This document shows, piece after piece, positions 35,634-45,049 of a stretch of DNA of 64,000 bases. The notes below the pieces were generated by a model. The model ran no database searches. It was not told the origin of the DNA and saw nothing but the letters and a program-made list of their open reading frames with translations. Both the position numbers and the translations under genes were made by a program. Origin of the DNA: CAYLLN01 sp033762315 (GTDB taxonomy: Bacteria > Planctomycetota > Planctomycetia > Pirellulales > Pirellulaceae); the NCBI GenBank assembly GCA_033762315.1, contig JANRLS010000271.1:14331-78330 (forward strand). The letters run 5' to 3'. The number at the start of each line of letters is the position of its first letter. Position 1 is the stretch's first letter.

Positions 35634-36959
35634 CTACTTTTTCGGCGCTTCCGGGGGACTGGCATCGACCTCTTGGCCGTCCTTCAGCGCGGCGGCCTTG
35701 TTGAGCGCGACGGTGACGGTTTCATCGAGACCGCCGACGATTTCCCACTCGTCCCCCACCTTGATTCCCAGCTCGATGGGCGTTTCCGCGGCTTTCCCGT
35801 CGGCGATGCGAAAGCAAAACGCCCCGCCATCGCGCCGGACAACCGCCGGGCCGGGCAATACCAGGGCGTTTTCGCGCTCGGCCAGCAGCACGCGTGCCGT
35901 CGCATACATGCCCGGCCGCAGGCGACCATCGTCGTTGGGCAAATCGACGATCGTCTCCAGCGCCCGGCTGCCGTCGCCAAGAGCGAACGCGGTGCGGCCG
36001 ACGACGGCGGGCAGCTCCAGATTTTTCAGCGAATGGACGACAATCGTGAGCGGATCACCGACATCGACGAGGCCCGCCTCGGATTCGGGAACGGCCGCCT
36101 TAACGCGGATTTTGTCGGTCCGCGAAACGAGTAGCAGCGGCTGGGCATCGGCCCCCGCGGGCAAGGCAAAATGCCCCGGATGGACATGCCGCTCGACAAT
36201 GAAACCGATAAACGGGGCCTTGATTTCGCGATAGGCGAGCATCGTCTTGGCGTAATCCAGATTGGCCAAGGCGACGCGCTCTTTCGCGGCGGCGGCGGTG
36301 ACATCGGCTTTGGCCTTTTCGACTTGGGCTTCGGCCTGGGTCACGGCGGCCCGCGCGGCGGCCACGGCGGCTTCGACCTCGGTCTTCGCGGCCTGGGCGG
36401 AGGCCAACTTTTGCTTGGTCTCGTCCACCAATTGCTGGTTGACGACTCCACTGGTGGCCAAATCGCTGATTCGCGAAAACTCGGCATCCCAGCGGGCGAT
36501 GTCGGCCTGGGCCTTGCCCAAGCCGGACCGCGCCTGCGCCACCTGCGCCTCGGCCAAAACAATGCCCGCGCTAGCTGCGTCGGCTGCCGACTTGGCCTGC
36601 AGCGTTTCGGCCTGGGCCTGCTCGACCAGGGCCTCTTTCTGCGTCAATTCGATCTCAATCTCGGGCAGCGCCAGCGTGAGCAGCGTCTGCCCCGCCTCGA
36701 CACGATCACCCACATCAACCTGCACCTTGGCGACATACCCCGCCAACTTCGAGTGAATCGGGGTTTCTTCGATCGCTTCCAGGCGGGCCGGCTGATTGGA
36801 AAAGAGCTGCAGTTTTTTGCGCACCGGCGAAGCGGCAATGACTTTTTCCAGTGCCGCAGTCGCCGGCTGGAGAGGTGGCGGAGGCACCGCATTGAGCGGG
36901 GGCTGACAACCGGCCAAACCGGCCACGACCAACGCCAGCAGCAGATTTCGAGGGATCAT
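35634..36959 (-). CDS. RND efflux periplasmic adaptor lipoprotein
   Basis: A 441-residue membrane-fusion protein of the HlyD/AcrA kind. Lipobox VAGLAGCQ near residues 11-18 anchors it in the inner membrane. It has a biotinyl-lipoyl half (KLAGYVAKVQVDVGDRVEAGQTLLTL), a long coiled-coil hairpin (residues 95-225), the second lipoyl half and a beta-barrel plus membrane-proximal domain. It overlaps the pump gene by four bases (ATGA on minus) and links the inner-membrane pump to the TolC-type channel encoded divergently at 40412. The substrate (drug, metal or lipid) cannot be told from the adaptor. Confidence 0.92.
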   Translation of the reverse strand: MIPRNLLLALVVAGLAGCQPPLNAVPPPPLQPATAALEKVIAASPVRKKLQLFSNQPARLEAIEETPIHSKLAGYVAKVQVDVGDRVEAGQTLLTLALPEIEIELTQKEALVEQAQAETLQAKSAADAASAGIVLAEAQVAQARSGLGKAQADIARWDAEFSRISDLATSGVVNQQLVDETKQKLASAQAAKTEVEAAVAAARAAVTQAEAQVEKAKADVTAAAAKERVALANLDYAKTMLAYREIKAPFIGFIVERHVHPGHFALPAGADAQPLLLVSRTDKIRVKAAVPESEAGLVDVGDPLTIVVHSLKNLELPAVVGRTAFALGDGSRALETIVDLPNDDGRLRPGMYATARVLLAERENALVLPGPAVVRRDGGAFCFRIADGKAAETPIELGIKVGDEWEIVGGLDETVTVALNKAAALKDGQEVDASPPEAPKK

Positions 36960-39900
36960 GTGGCGGCTCCGGCCGTGGTGGGGGAATAGTGAGCGCTCGT
37001 CGGATCGTCGGGGTCGAGCGACGGCGACTTACCGCTGGCCCGCCGCATGAAGAGGGTGAAGACCGGCGGCAGCACCAGCAATGTGGCCAGCGTGCCGCCG
37101 GCGAGTCCACCGATGACGGCGCGGCCCAGCGGCGCGTTCTGTGCCCCCGCCTCCCCAAACGCCAAGGCCATCGGCAACATGCCGGCGACCATCGCCAGCG
37201 AGGTCATCAGCACCGGTCGCAAGCGCCCGCCCGCGCCGGAGGCGGCAGCTTCCTGCGCGCTGGCCCCTTCGCGGCGGCGCAGTTCGGCGAAGGTGACGAG
37301 CAAAATCGCATTGGCCATCGCCACGCCAATCGCCATGATCGCGCCGATGAACGATTGCACGTTGAGTGTCGTCCCCGTGAGCCAGAGGATGACCACCACG
37401 CCCGCCACCGCCGCCGGAGCCGAGGCGACCGCCACCAGCGCCAGCCGCACCGATTGGAAATTGGCGGTGAGCAGGAGGAAGATTGCGATAATTGAGATGA
37501 TCAGGCCGACGGAGAGACCGCTCGCGATTTCGTTGAGCGGCGGGATTTGCCCGCGCAGCTCAACCTGGGTTCCCGCTGGCGGGTCGCCCGCCCGCTTGAT
37601 CGCGGCGGCAACCTCGCGGGTCAGCGTGCCGAGATCGATGCCCGCGCGATTGGCGGTGAGCGTCACTTGCCGCTTCATGTTGTAGCGATCGTACTGGCCG
37701 GGCATTTTGCCTTCCTGAATCTCGGCGATGTCCCGAATCAGCACTTGGCGGCCGCTGGATTCCATTAGCGGAATTTGCCCAATATCTCCCGCCGACCGAA
37801 TCGTATCCATCCCCTCGACGCTGCGAACCACGGGACGGGGAATTTCGACTTGCACCTGATAAGCGATGCCCGACTTCGGATCGGCCCAATAATTGGGCAC
37901 GACGAAACGGCTGCTCGAAGTGGCGGTGACGAGCGACCGCGAAACATCGGCGGCGGTGAGCCCCGCGAGGCCCGCCTTTTGTCGATCGACGTTGACCTCG
38001 ATCGTCGGGTAGTCGAGCGATTGGCCGAATTGCAGGTCGCGAATGAACGGCAGCCTGGCGAGCTCGTCATGAATTTTCGTCGCGAAAGCCCGGCTCGCCG
38101 CGAAATCGGAGCCGCTGACCGAAACCTCGACCGGCGTCGGGCTGCCGAAGCTCATCACCTCGTTGACAATGTCCGCTGGCTCAAAACTGCAGCGCACCGT
38201 GGGGAGTTCCTGGGCAAATGTTTTCCGCAGGCTTTCCTTGATTGCTTCGGTATGGTGGCCGAGCTTATCGGCCAGCGAGACGTACAGAATCGCCTCTTCC
38301 GGGCCACGCGACCATTGATACACGGCATTGATCGGGAAGTTGGAGTGGATCATGCCGACGTAGCCCAGCGAGAGCTTGACGTTTTCCGGCCCCACTTCGC
38401 GCCCGATCAGCCGCAGGGCCTCCTTGGCTAATTGCTCGGTCTTGCCGATGTGGGTGCCATCAGGGGCTCGCAATCGCAGGCGAAAGGCGGCGACATCGGC
38501 CGTGGGAAATATCTCGCGCCCGAGCCGCCCCCCCAGCACCACGATGATCGCGATACACACCGCCAGATAGGCCGGCACCAGCAGCCAGCGGATGGTCACC
38601 AGTCCGCCGACAAGCCGTTCGTAGCCGCGGCGGACGCCGTCAAACAGCCCCTCCCCCGCTGGTGCGTGGGAATGCTTCAAGAGCCAAACCGACAGCACCG
38701 GTACGAACGTGCTGGAGAGGATATAGGACGCGATCATCGAAAAACCAACCGCCAAGGCCAGCGGCATGAAGAGGGCTCGCGCCGCGCCGGGCATGAAGAA
38801 CGCCGGCACGAACACCGCCAAAATGCACAGCATGGCGAGCAGACGGGGAATCGCCGTGACCACGTTTCCTTGCCGCACCGCGCGGGCAATCGACGAGCTC
38901 TTGGTCATTTGGGCGTGAATGTTCTCGATTTCGACCGTCGATTCATCCACCAAAATGCCGATGGCGAGCGCCAATCCCCCCAGCGTCATCACGTTGATCG
39001 TGTAACCGGTAATCCAGAGCGCGATGACGGCTCCCATGAGGGCAAGTGGGATATTCAGCACCACCACCAGCGCGCTGCGCCAGTCCCATAGAAAAACCAG
39101 AATCATCAAGCCGACGAGCACCGCGCCGAGCACCCCTTCCGAAAGGACGCCGACGACCGAGCGCGTGACGAACGGCGATTGATCGAGCTCGAAACTGACG
39201 CGAATATCGGCCGGCAACTTGGCCTGCATGTCGGGCAAGGCCCGCTTGATCGTGTTGACCACGGAGAGCGTCGAGGCATCGGCCCGCTTGGTGGCGAGGA
39301 TATAGACGGCCCGCCGCCCATTCACCAGGGCATAGCCCGCGGGGGCATCGGCCGCGTCGGCGACCGTGCCAATGTCGCGCAAATAGACGGGACTCGCGCC
39401 GAGGCGGATCGGCACGGTCGCCATCTGGGCGGCATCCTTGACGATCGAATTGACGGGGACGATGGGGTATCGGTCGCCGATGGGAACGTTGCCCGAGGGG
39501 CTGATGATGTTGCTTTTGGTGATCGCGTTCACCACCTCGTCGGGCGACATCTTGTACGACTGGAGCCGCTGCGGATCGACGGTGACCACGAGCGTCCGCG
39601 CCGAGCCGCCAAACGGGGGCGGAGCCGAAACTCCTGGCAAGCTGGCGAACATCGGCCGAACCGAGAAGAGGGCGAGATCGTTGATTTCGGCGATGCTGCG
39701 GGTGTCGCTCGACAACACCAAATAGCCCACCGGCACGCTGCCGGTATCGAACCGCATGACGAACGGCGAGACGGTACCCGGCGGCATGAAGGCCCGCGAG
39801 CGGTTCACGTAGCTGATTGTTTCGGCCATTGCCTGGGCCATGTTCGTGCCCGGATGGAAGAACAGCTTCATCAGGGCCACGCCCTGGACGTTTCGCGATT

Positions 39901-40192
39901 CGACATGATGGATGCCGCTGATGTAGAGAAAGTGGTACTCGTAATAGTTGGTCAGATACCCCTCCATCTGGGCGGGGTCCATTCCTCCATAAGGCTGGCA
40001 GACGTAAATCACCGGCAGGTTCAGGGCGGGGAAAATATCAACTTCCATTCCCGCCGGGAGGCCGGCCGGATATGGCAGGCGAAACTGCTCGCTGACCGGC
40101 TTGCCGATCGCTAGCACGAAGCCCAGCACGATGCCGACCAGAGCGACCATGACGCTGAGCGGGTGGCGAAGGGCGGCGAGAAGGAGATTCAT
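36956..40192 (-). CDS. RND-family efflux pump permease
   Basis: A 1078-residue trimeric pump subunit of AcrB type: twelve membrane helices and two large periplasmic loops, in the usual two-fold repeat. Motifs include VIYVCQPYGGMDPAQMEGYLT in the porter domain and GILVDESTVEIENIH in helix 4. AcrB has an Asp-Asp proton pair (D407/D408); here it is Asp-Glu (D416-E417), a variant seen in one subgroup of RND pumps. It couples proton flow to export of hydrophobic or toxic compounds. It is first in the minus-strand operon with the adaptor; the TolC-like gene starts 219 bases away on the other strand. Confidence 0.93.
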   Translation of the reverse strand: MNLLLAALRHPLSVMVALVGIVLGFVLAIGKPVSEQFRLPYPAGLPAGMEVDIFPALNLPVIYVCQPYGGMDPAQMEGYLTNYYEYHFLYISGIHHVESRNVQGVALMKLFFHPGTNMAQAMAETISYVNRSRAFMPPGTVSPFVMRFDTGSVPVGYLVLSSDTRSIAEINDLALFSVRPMFASLPGVSAPPPFGGSARTLVVTVDPQRLQSYKMSPDEVVNAITKSNIISPSGNVPIGDRYPIVPVNSIVKDAAQMATVPIRLGASPVYLRDIGTVADAADAPAGYALVNGRRAVYILATKRADASTLSVVNTIKRALPDMQAKLPADIRVSFELDQSPFVTRSVVGVLSEGVLGAVLVGLMILVFLWDWRSALVVVLNIPLALMGAVIALWITGYTINVMTLGGLALAIGILVDESTVEIENIHAQMTKSSSIARAVRQGNVVTAIPRLLAMLCILAVFVPAFFMPGAARALFMPLALAVGFSMIASYILSSTFVPVLSVWLLKHSHAPAGEGLFDGVRRGYERLVGGLVTIRWLLVPAYLAVCIAIIVVLGGRLGREIFPTADVAAFRLRLRAPDGTHIGKTEQLAKEALRLIGREVGPENVKLSLGYVGMIHSNFPINAVYQWSRGPEEAILYVSLADKLGHHTEAIKESLRKTFAQELPTVRCSFEPADIVNEVMSFGSPTPVEVSVSGSDFAASRAFATKIHDELARLPFIRDLQFGQSLDYPTIEVNVDRQKAGLAGLTAADVSRSLVTATSSSRFVVPNYWADPKSGIAYQVQVEIPRPVVRSVEGMDTIRSAGDIGQIPLMESSGRQVLIRDIAEIQEGKMPGQYDRYNMKRQVTLTANRAGIDLGTLTREVAAAIKRAGDPPAGTQVELRGQIPPLNEIASGLSVGLIISIIAIFLLLTANFQSVRLALVAVASAPAAVAGVVVILWLTGTTLNVQSFIGAIMAIGVAMANAILLVTFAELRRREGASAQEAAASGAGGRLRPVLMTSLAMVAGMLPMALAFGEAGAQNAPLGRAVIGGLAGGTLATLLVLPPVFTLFMRRASGKSPSLDPDDPTSAHYSPTTAGAAT

Positions 40193-40411
40193 GGGGAGCC
40201 GGCAGCAGGCGGGAGTAATTCTGCATTGTGGCCGCCGCGCGCGTCGGCAGCAACGGCCTGGCCGGCAAAGTCGGCGCGAGGATTTGCGGCCTGTGGGGAT
40301 CGCGCCGGCCGCAGTTTAGGCATCCCAGGCAGAAGCGATTGATTCGCTAAAACCGGTTTCCACGCGCTCCGATGTTACAACCGGAACGACCCTTCTCGCC
40401 GTGGATGCCCG

Positions 40412-42055
40412 ATGGCTGGCTCGCCAAACCCGACGCGCTCGTTGATCGCGCTGATTCTCGCGGCGCTGCTAGCGGGCTGCGCGGGGACGCCCAAACCACG
40501 AGCGCAAGTCGCCATTCGTCCGGCCCCACCATCGACCTCGTCGCGGCGCGTGGCCCGACTGACGGCAGCCGAAAATGCCGCGGCCCCCGCAACGCCGGTC
40601 GATATCGCCCGTCGCTTGCCAACCCCGGCGGCATCGAACCATGCATCGCCCGTACAACCCGCCAGCTTTGCCCGCGTGCTGGTCGCCGCGCAGCCCACGG
40701 CCCCGCTGCCGCCGCCAGCAGCTCGCGGCGAGATCATCGCCGCCCCCAGCCCCGTCGCCGACGAGCGGCCGACGCTCCCCATCGATTTTTCGACGGCACT
40801 CGCCCTGACGCAGGGGCAAAATCCGCAAGTCGCCTTTGCCCAGGCGCAGATTGCCCAGGCGCAGGCGCAATACATGGCGGCCAAGGTGCTGTGGTTGCCA
40901 AACTTGCGCGGCGGCATGAACTACAACAAGCACGAAGGTCGGTTGCAGGATGTCCGTGGCGAGAACATCACCACCAGTCGCGGCGCGGCGTATGGCGGCC
41001 TCGGCGCGGGCGCGGTCGGGGCGGCATCGCCGGCGATTCCGGGCGTCTATATGCAGTTTCAACTGACCGACGCCCTGCATCAGCCGCAAATTCGGGCGTA
41101 TGGTTTGCAAGCGAGCCAGCAGCGAAGTGCCGCCGAGGTCAACGACCAACTGCTGGAGACGGCGCTCGCCTATTTGGCCTTGCTCGAAGCGGCCCAACGG
41201 CAGGCGATTGCGGCCGAGACCTTTCGCCACGGCGAAGAGCTGGCGCAAATCACCACCAAATTCGCCCAGGCTGGTGCCGGAAACCAGGCCGACGCCGACC
41301 GGGCGGCGGCGGCGGCGGCCTTGCTCAAAAACGAGACCGTTCGCGCCGAGGAGGCAATTGCCGTCGCTTCGGCCCGACTGACGCAGCAGCTTTCGGCCGA
41401 TCCGGCGATCTTGCTTACGCCGCAGGAAGAGGCGATCACGCCGATTGACCTGGTCCCGGCGGACGTCCCCCTGGGAGACCTCGTTTCGACCGGCCTGACC
41501 AACCGCCCCGAACTGGCTGCCAGCCGGTCGCTGGTGGGCGAAGCGGTGATTCGCCTGCAGCGCGAGAAGAATGCCCCCTGGCTGCCGAGCATTATTCTCG
41601 GCATGAGCTATGGCAGCTTCGGCGCGGGACTGGGGGGGGATATCACTCGCGGCGGCGAGCGATTCGATTTCGACGGCATCGCCTATTGGGAACTCCGCAA
41701 TCTGGGCTATGGCGAGAAGGCGGCCCGCGCGAATGCGAGCGCCCAGGTGCGGCAGGCAAAACTGCGCGAGGTGCAATTGCTCGACGCGGTGGCGCGCGAA
41801 GTGGCCGAGGCCCACGCTCAAACGACCGCGCGGCGGAGGCAAATCGAGGTCGCTAGGGAGGCGATTCAGTCGGCTCAGCAATCGTACGAGCGGAACCTGC
41901 AGCGGATTCGCAACGCCCAAGGGCTGCCGATCGAGGTGCTGCAATCGATTCAGGCCCTCGACCAGGCGCGCCGCGAATACTTGCGGACCATCGTCGATTA
42001 CAACGAGGCGCAGTTTCGCCTGCATCGGGCGCTCGGCTGGCCGGTGGCGATCTAG
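40412..42055 (+). CDS. TolC-like outer membrane efflux lipoprotein
   Basis: A 547-residue outer-membrane factor. The signal ends with lipobox LLAGCAG (Cys near 23). An unusual Ala/Pro-rich region to residue about 115 precedes two OEP repeats (for example LTQGQNPQVAFAQAQIAQAQ and LVSTGLTNRPELAASRSLV). Each repeat has paired long helices forming the periplasmic tunnel, and the conserved LNYNEAQF-like end VDYNEAQFRLHRALGW. It pairs with the RND pump and adaptor across the divergent spacer to make a tripartite exporter. ATG 40412 is chosen because it lies directly before the lipobox signal. Confidence 0.9.
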   Translation: MAGSPNPTRSLIALILAALLAGCAGTPKPRAQVAIRPAPPSTSSRRVARLTAAENAAAPATPVDIARRLPTPAASNHASPVQPASFARVLVAAQPTAPLPPPAARGEIIAAPSPVADERPTLPIDFSTALALTQGQNPQVAFAQAQIAQAQAQYMAAKVLWLPNLRGGMNYNKHEGRLQDVRGENITTSRGAAYGGLGAGAVGAASPAIPGVYMQFQLTDALHQPQIRAYGLQASQQRSAAEVNDQLLETALAYLALLEAAQRQAIAAETFRHGEELAQITTKFAQAGAGNQADADRAAAAAALLKNETVRAEEAIAVASARLTQQLSADPAILLTPQEEAITPIDLVPADVPLGDLVSTGLTNRPELAASRSLVGEAVIRLQREKNAPWLPSIILGMSYGSFGAGLGGDITRGGERFDFDGIAYWELRNLGYGEKAARANASAQVRQAKLREVQLLDAVAREVAEAHAQTTARRRQIEVAREAIQSAQQSYERNLQRIRNAQGLPIEVLQSIQALDQARREYLRTIVDYNEAQFRLHRALGWPVAI

Positions 42056-42063
42056 CGAACCTA

Positions 42064-43485
42064 CTACTTGTCGATTGTGTTACCGCCGCCGCCGATGATC
42101 TTGATGGCTTCGCTCGGGGCAACATTCGGCCGGTCATCGCGAATGTAATTGCTGGCGATGCGGCTGTTCGTCACCTCCCGCGCAAGCAGGCCGAGATTCT
42201 CGCAGTCGAGAATCGTGCAGCCGGTGACATGCAGCCGGTCGCACTTATCGAGTACGAGGCCCGCCTCGCTTTGCATCACATGGTGCAGATGCAGGCCCGT
42301 GATGGTGCAATCGCGGCAGCCGCGAAAGACGACGCCGTTTTTCGCTTCGTCGGTGTAGCCATACAGCGGATTCCGCTCGAGCATATTGGCTCCGACAACC
42401 ACTTGCAGCGAATCTTCGACGAGCAGATTGTGGGCGTAACCTTGCCACAGGGTGTTGCCGACGATGGTGACGCCGCGGGCTCCGACGAGGTGGATATTCG
42501 TTTGCACGTCGGAGAGGACATTGTCGCCGATGGTGACGTGGCCGCAATTGAACGGGCCCTTCATTTCGCCCCGGTGCTTCATCATCCCTTGGCCGAGGAT
42601 GCGAATGTTGGCCGAGTCGGGGGCGTCTTTGGTGTGCTGGATCGTGCAGCCGGTGATGGCGACTTCGGCCATGCTGCCGGTGGCGCAGTCGAGTAGCACA
42701 TTGGCCGTGGGTGGGCCGGCGGCCGCCATGTTGGCCTCGATGTCGCAGCCGGCAATGTGGACGTTGCGAACTTCGCCGCCGCGCACGACGACCCCCCCAC
42801 CGCCGCAATAGCTGATGTGGCAAGCGCTGATGTTGGTCTGATGCAGATTGACGTTGTCGAGATAGATGCCGCAGCCGGAGTTTTCATAAATGTGGCAGGC
42901 GTCGATCAGGACGTTGCGATTCCGTTCGACCAGATGCACCCCATGCCGACAGCCGCGAATATGCACGCCGCGTAAAGTGAGCTGCATGGTGCCGGTCGCT
43001 TCGATGCCATCGGCTGCGGGGTGGTCGCCGGCGATGGCGAGACCGGTGACGGCGGGCATTCGCTGGCGATCCCAAACGTCGGATTTGAAGTCCTTCGGCG
43101 CCGCGGTGCCGCCGTGCGTGCCCACGAAGTGAATCGCTGGGCCGGGTCCCGCCATGACGAGTTTGGCTGTACCGTCAGCCACGAGCGAGGTGAATCCGGT
43201 CTTGTCGAGGTCCACCACCAGCGGCTTGGTAATGCGATAAGCCCCCGCCGGAAAGCGGATCGTGCCGGTTTTGGCATCGATTAGCTCTTGAATCGCGGCC
43301 GTGTCGTCGGCGATGCCGTCTCCTTTGGCACCAAGGTCGAGCACGGTGATGAAACTCTCGCGCTTCTTCGATTTTCGCTGGACACCTCCTTCGCCGGTTG
43401 GTGTTGGCGGATCGGCCCAGGCGGCAACCCAGAGGCCGACCAGCAGGGTGAGAGGGGCCAGAGCGACGATGGTCGAGCGGTTCAT
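42064..43485 (-). CDS. Secreted right-handed parallel beta-helix protein
   Basis: A 473-residue protein with a signal peptide (MNRSTIVALAPLTLLVGLWV). It starts with a pectate-lyase-3 type segment (DLGAKGDGIADDTAAIQELID, GTIRFPAGAYRITKPL) and continues with about ten parallel beta-helix coils rich in Asn, Ile, Val and Gly (VLIDACHIYENSGCGIYLDN, VTIVGNTLWQGYAHNLLVED). Such proteins bind or cleave extracellular polysaccharide; no catalytic residues can be named. ATG 43485 has GGAG upstream and begins the signal. It overlaps in strand with nothing; the divergent Cys/Val repeat gene begins 127 bases away. Confidence 0.85.
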   Translation of the reverse strand: MNRSTIVALAPLTLLVGLWVAAWADPPTPTGEGGVQRKSKKRESFITVLDLGAKGDGIADDTAAIQELIDAKTGTIRFPAGAYRITKPLVVDLDKTGFTSLVADGTAKLVMAGPGPAIHFVGTHGGTAAPKDFKSDVWDRQRMPAVTGLAIAGDHPAADGIEATGTMQLTLRGVHIRGCRHGVHLVERNRNVLIDACHIYENSGCGIYLDNVNLHQTNISACHISYCGGGGVVVRGGEVRNVHIAGCDIEANMAAAGPPTANVLLDCATGSMAEVAITGCTIQHTKDAPDSANIRILGQGMMKHRGEMKGPFNCGHVTIGDNVLSDVQTNIHLVGARGVTIVGNTLWQGYAHNLLVEDSLQVVVGANMLERNPLYGYTDEAKNGVVFRGCRDCTITGLHLHHVMQSEAGLVLDKCDRLHVTGCTILDCENLGLLAREVTNSRIASNYIRDDRPNVAPSEAIKIIGGGGNTIDK

Positions 43486-43612
43486 GGCAAAATTCTCCAA
43501 GATTCCTGGTTTCACTAAAATTCCCCGTCGAACGCTTCGCATGGCGTTAAAGTCTGTTTATATTGTGCAAACTACCAAATTGCCTCTCCGAACTTGCTGC
43601 AAGGATTTCACG

Positions 43613-44479
43613 ATGATTGGCGTTTTGCGGAGTACTTTCGCGGCGGCTCTGTTGCTAGTTGGGGGGCTTTTGACCGCCAGGGCCGAGGCGGGCTCCCCTT
43701 GTTGCGAGTGTGCCGCCCCGTGCGTGCCGCAAACAGTCACCAAGATCGTGATGGTCCCGCAGGTGACTTACAAGCACCAGAAGTTCGAGGTCTGCGTCAT
43801 GCGGCCCGAAACCCGCCAGAAGGAAATCACTGTTTGCCGATTAGTGCCGGAGACGAAAACCGTCAGCCGCATGGTGACAGTGATGGTGCCGCAAAAGCAA
43901 ACGCGGATGGTCACCGTGCCGGTTTGCACTCGAACGGAATATGTCGATGTTCCGCGGAAGGTGGTCGTGATGGTGCCGAAGGTCGTCACGCGCAAGGGGG
44001 TGCGCACCGTCTGCAAGCCGGTGATGGTGCAGGTGATGCGGACCGAATATCGCGACGAAGGAACCTGGGACGAAAAGGCGGTTCTCGATTGCCACGGCTG
44101 CCCGCGGGTTTGCCGGGTGTGGAAGCCGAACCTCGTCGCGCACCAGGTTCCGGTCATGGTTTGCAAACAGCAGATCACGCAGGTGCCCTACGAATGCCAA
44201 GAGACAATTTGCGTGCCGCAGGTGAAGCAGGTGGTGGAGCGGGTGTGCCGCCCCGTTTATGAAACCGTGCAACGGCAGATCACCGAGTTGGTCTGCGTGC
44301 CGACGCAGGTTGAAAAGCGGTTCAACATCACCGTTTGCCGCGAGGTGCCCGAGAAGCGGATGGTCGAATGCACCGTGCTCGTGCCGCACATGGAGGAGCG
44401 CGAAGTCGAAGTGCCCGTATGCACGATGGTGCCGAAAGAAGTGACCTGTGTGGTGGGGTGCGCACCGAGCGGCAAGTAG
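43613..44479 (+). CDS. Cys/Val-rich repeat envelope protein, YTV-like
   Basis: A 288-residue secreted protein. A signal peptide spans residues 1 to about 25. The mature part is a series of about ten imperfect units with the pattern V-x-V-C-x-x-V-P-E-x-K-x-x-x-x-x-V and includes 21 Cys (for example EITVCRLVPETKTVSRMVTV and ITVCREVPEKRMVECTVLVP). This is close to the planctomycete YTV proteins reported in SDS-insoluble cell envelopes, though the YTV triplet itself is replaced by TVC/VTV. The Cys could crosslink the wall. AAGGA is about 9 bases before ATG 43613. The resemblance is by pattern and memory of the family. Confidence 0.7.
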   Translation: MIGVLRSTFAAALLLVGGLLTARAEAGSPCCECAAPCVPQTVTKIVMVPQVTYKHQKFEVCVMRPETRQKEITVCRLVPETKTVSRMVTVMVPQKQTRMVTVPVCTRTEYVDVPRKVVVMVPKVVTRKGVRTVCKPVMVQVMRTEYRDEGTWDEKAVLDCHGCPRVCRVWKPNLVAHQVPVMVCKQQITQVPYECQETICVPQVKQVVERVCRPVYETVQRQITELVCVPTQVEKRFNITVCREVPEKRMVECTVLVPHMEEREVEVPVCTMVPKEVTCVVGCAPSGK

Positions 44480-44487
44480 GGCTGATA

Positions 44488-44511
44488 CAAGCCCGACGCG
44501 CCAGCGAGGGA
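44488..44511. repeat. Dispersed-repeat-like fragment after the Cys/Val gene
   Basis: The bases after the stop read as AAGCCCGACGCGCCAGCGAGGG. When translated in some frames this gives QARRASEG, a string I associate with repeat-derived planctomycete hypothetical proteins. It lies between the convergent Cys/Val gene and aroH. This is a weak call. Confidence 0.35.
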
Positions 44512-44543
44512 ATGATTGTGGCGAAACTGCCGTTCCGGCACCC

Positions 44544-44972
44544 CTATGACTTGATCTGCCCCATTTGCTCGGCGATCCAGCGCTCGAGCTCGGCGAAATC
44601 GACGGGGGGCAGCTTCGAGAGATCGGGCCGCAGCCGCACGGCATCCTTGATATAGACGTGCTGGATATCGTGCTGCGGCTTGTCGGTGTTCCAGTGGACG
44701 AGAATCCGCACGCACCGCCGCAGGCTGCCGGGAACGTTCACCTCATAGGTGCAAAGCAGTGGCACATCGAGCCAGCCGAGCTGGCGGGCGGCCAGGGCGG
44801 GAAACTCGGCGTCGAGGTCGCTGGTCAGGCTGAAAATCGCGCTCGCGACGTCTTGCGGTTCGATGCCGTTGACGCGAATCATTAGCGCCAGCAATTGCCG
44901 CGTGGCGGTGAGAATCTCTTCGCGTGAATTCGCATCGGCCGTGGTCGCTCCCCGGACTCCTCGACACCGCAT
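44544..44972 (-). CDS. aroH: Chorismate mutase, AroH class
   Basis: A 142-residue monofunctional chorismate mutase of the Bacillus subtilis trimeric type, which converts chorismate to prephenate for Phe and Tyr. The alignment is easy to see: RGVRGATT with R7, AARQLGW with R63, CTYEVNV with E77, RRCVRIL with R89 and HVYI with Y107. These match the B. subtilis active residues R7, R63, E78, R90 and Y108 with an offset of one. ATG 44972 gives exactly the family start (MRCRGVRGAT). An open frame extends upstream to 45638, but that part overlaps the next gene antisense and is not real. The C-terminal 15 residues are an added tail. Confidence 0.93.
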   Translation of the reverse strand: MRCRGVRGATTADANSREEILTATRQLLALMIRVNGIEPQDVASAIFSLTSDLDAEFPALAARQLGWLDVPLLCTYEVNVPGSLRRCVRILVHWNTDKPQHDIQHVYIKDAVRLRPDLSKLPPVDFAELERWIAEQMGQIKS

Positions 44973-45049
44973 CGCTCGCCCCGCCTCGCAAAGTTGGAAT
45001 TCCTCGCCGCCAGCCGGTCTAGCATAGTGGAACCGCGCTGAATTGGTAG

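Noticed and set aside
40469..42025. A 518-residue minus-strand open frame opposite the TolC-like gene
   Set aside because: Antisense to a certain OEP protein; low-information sequence.
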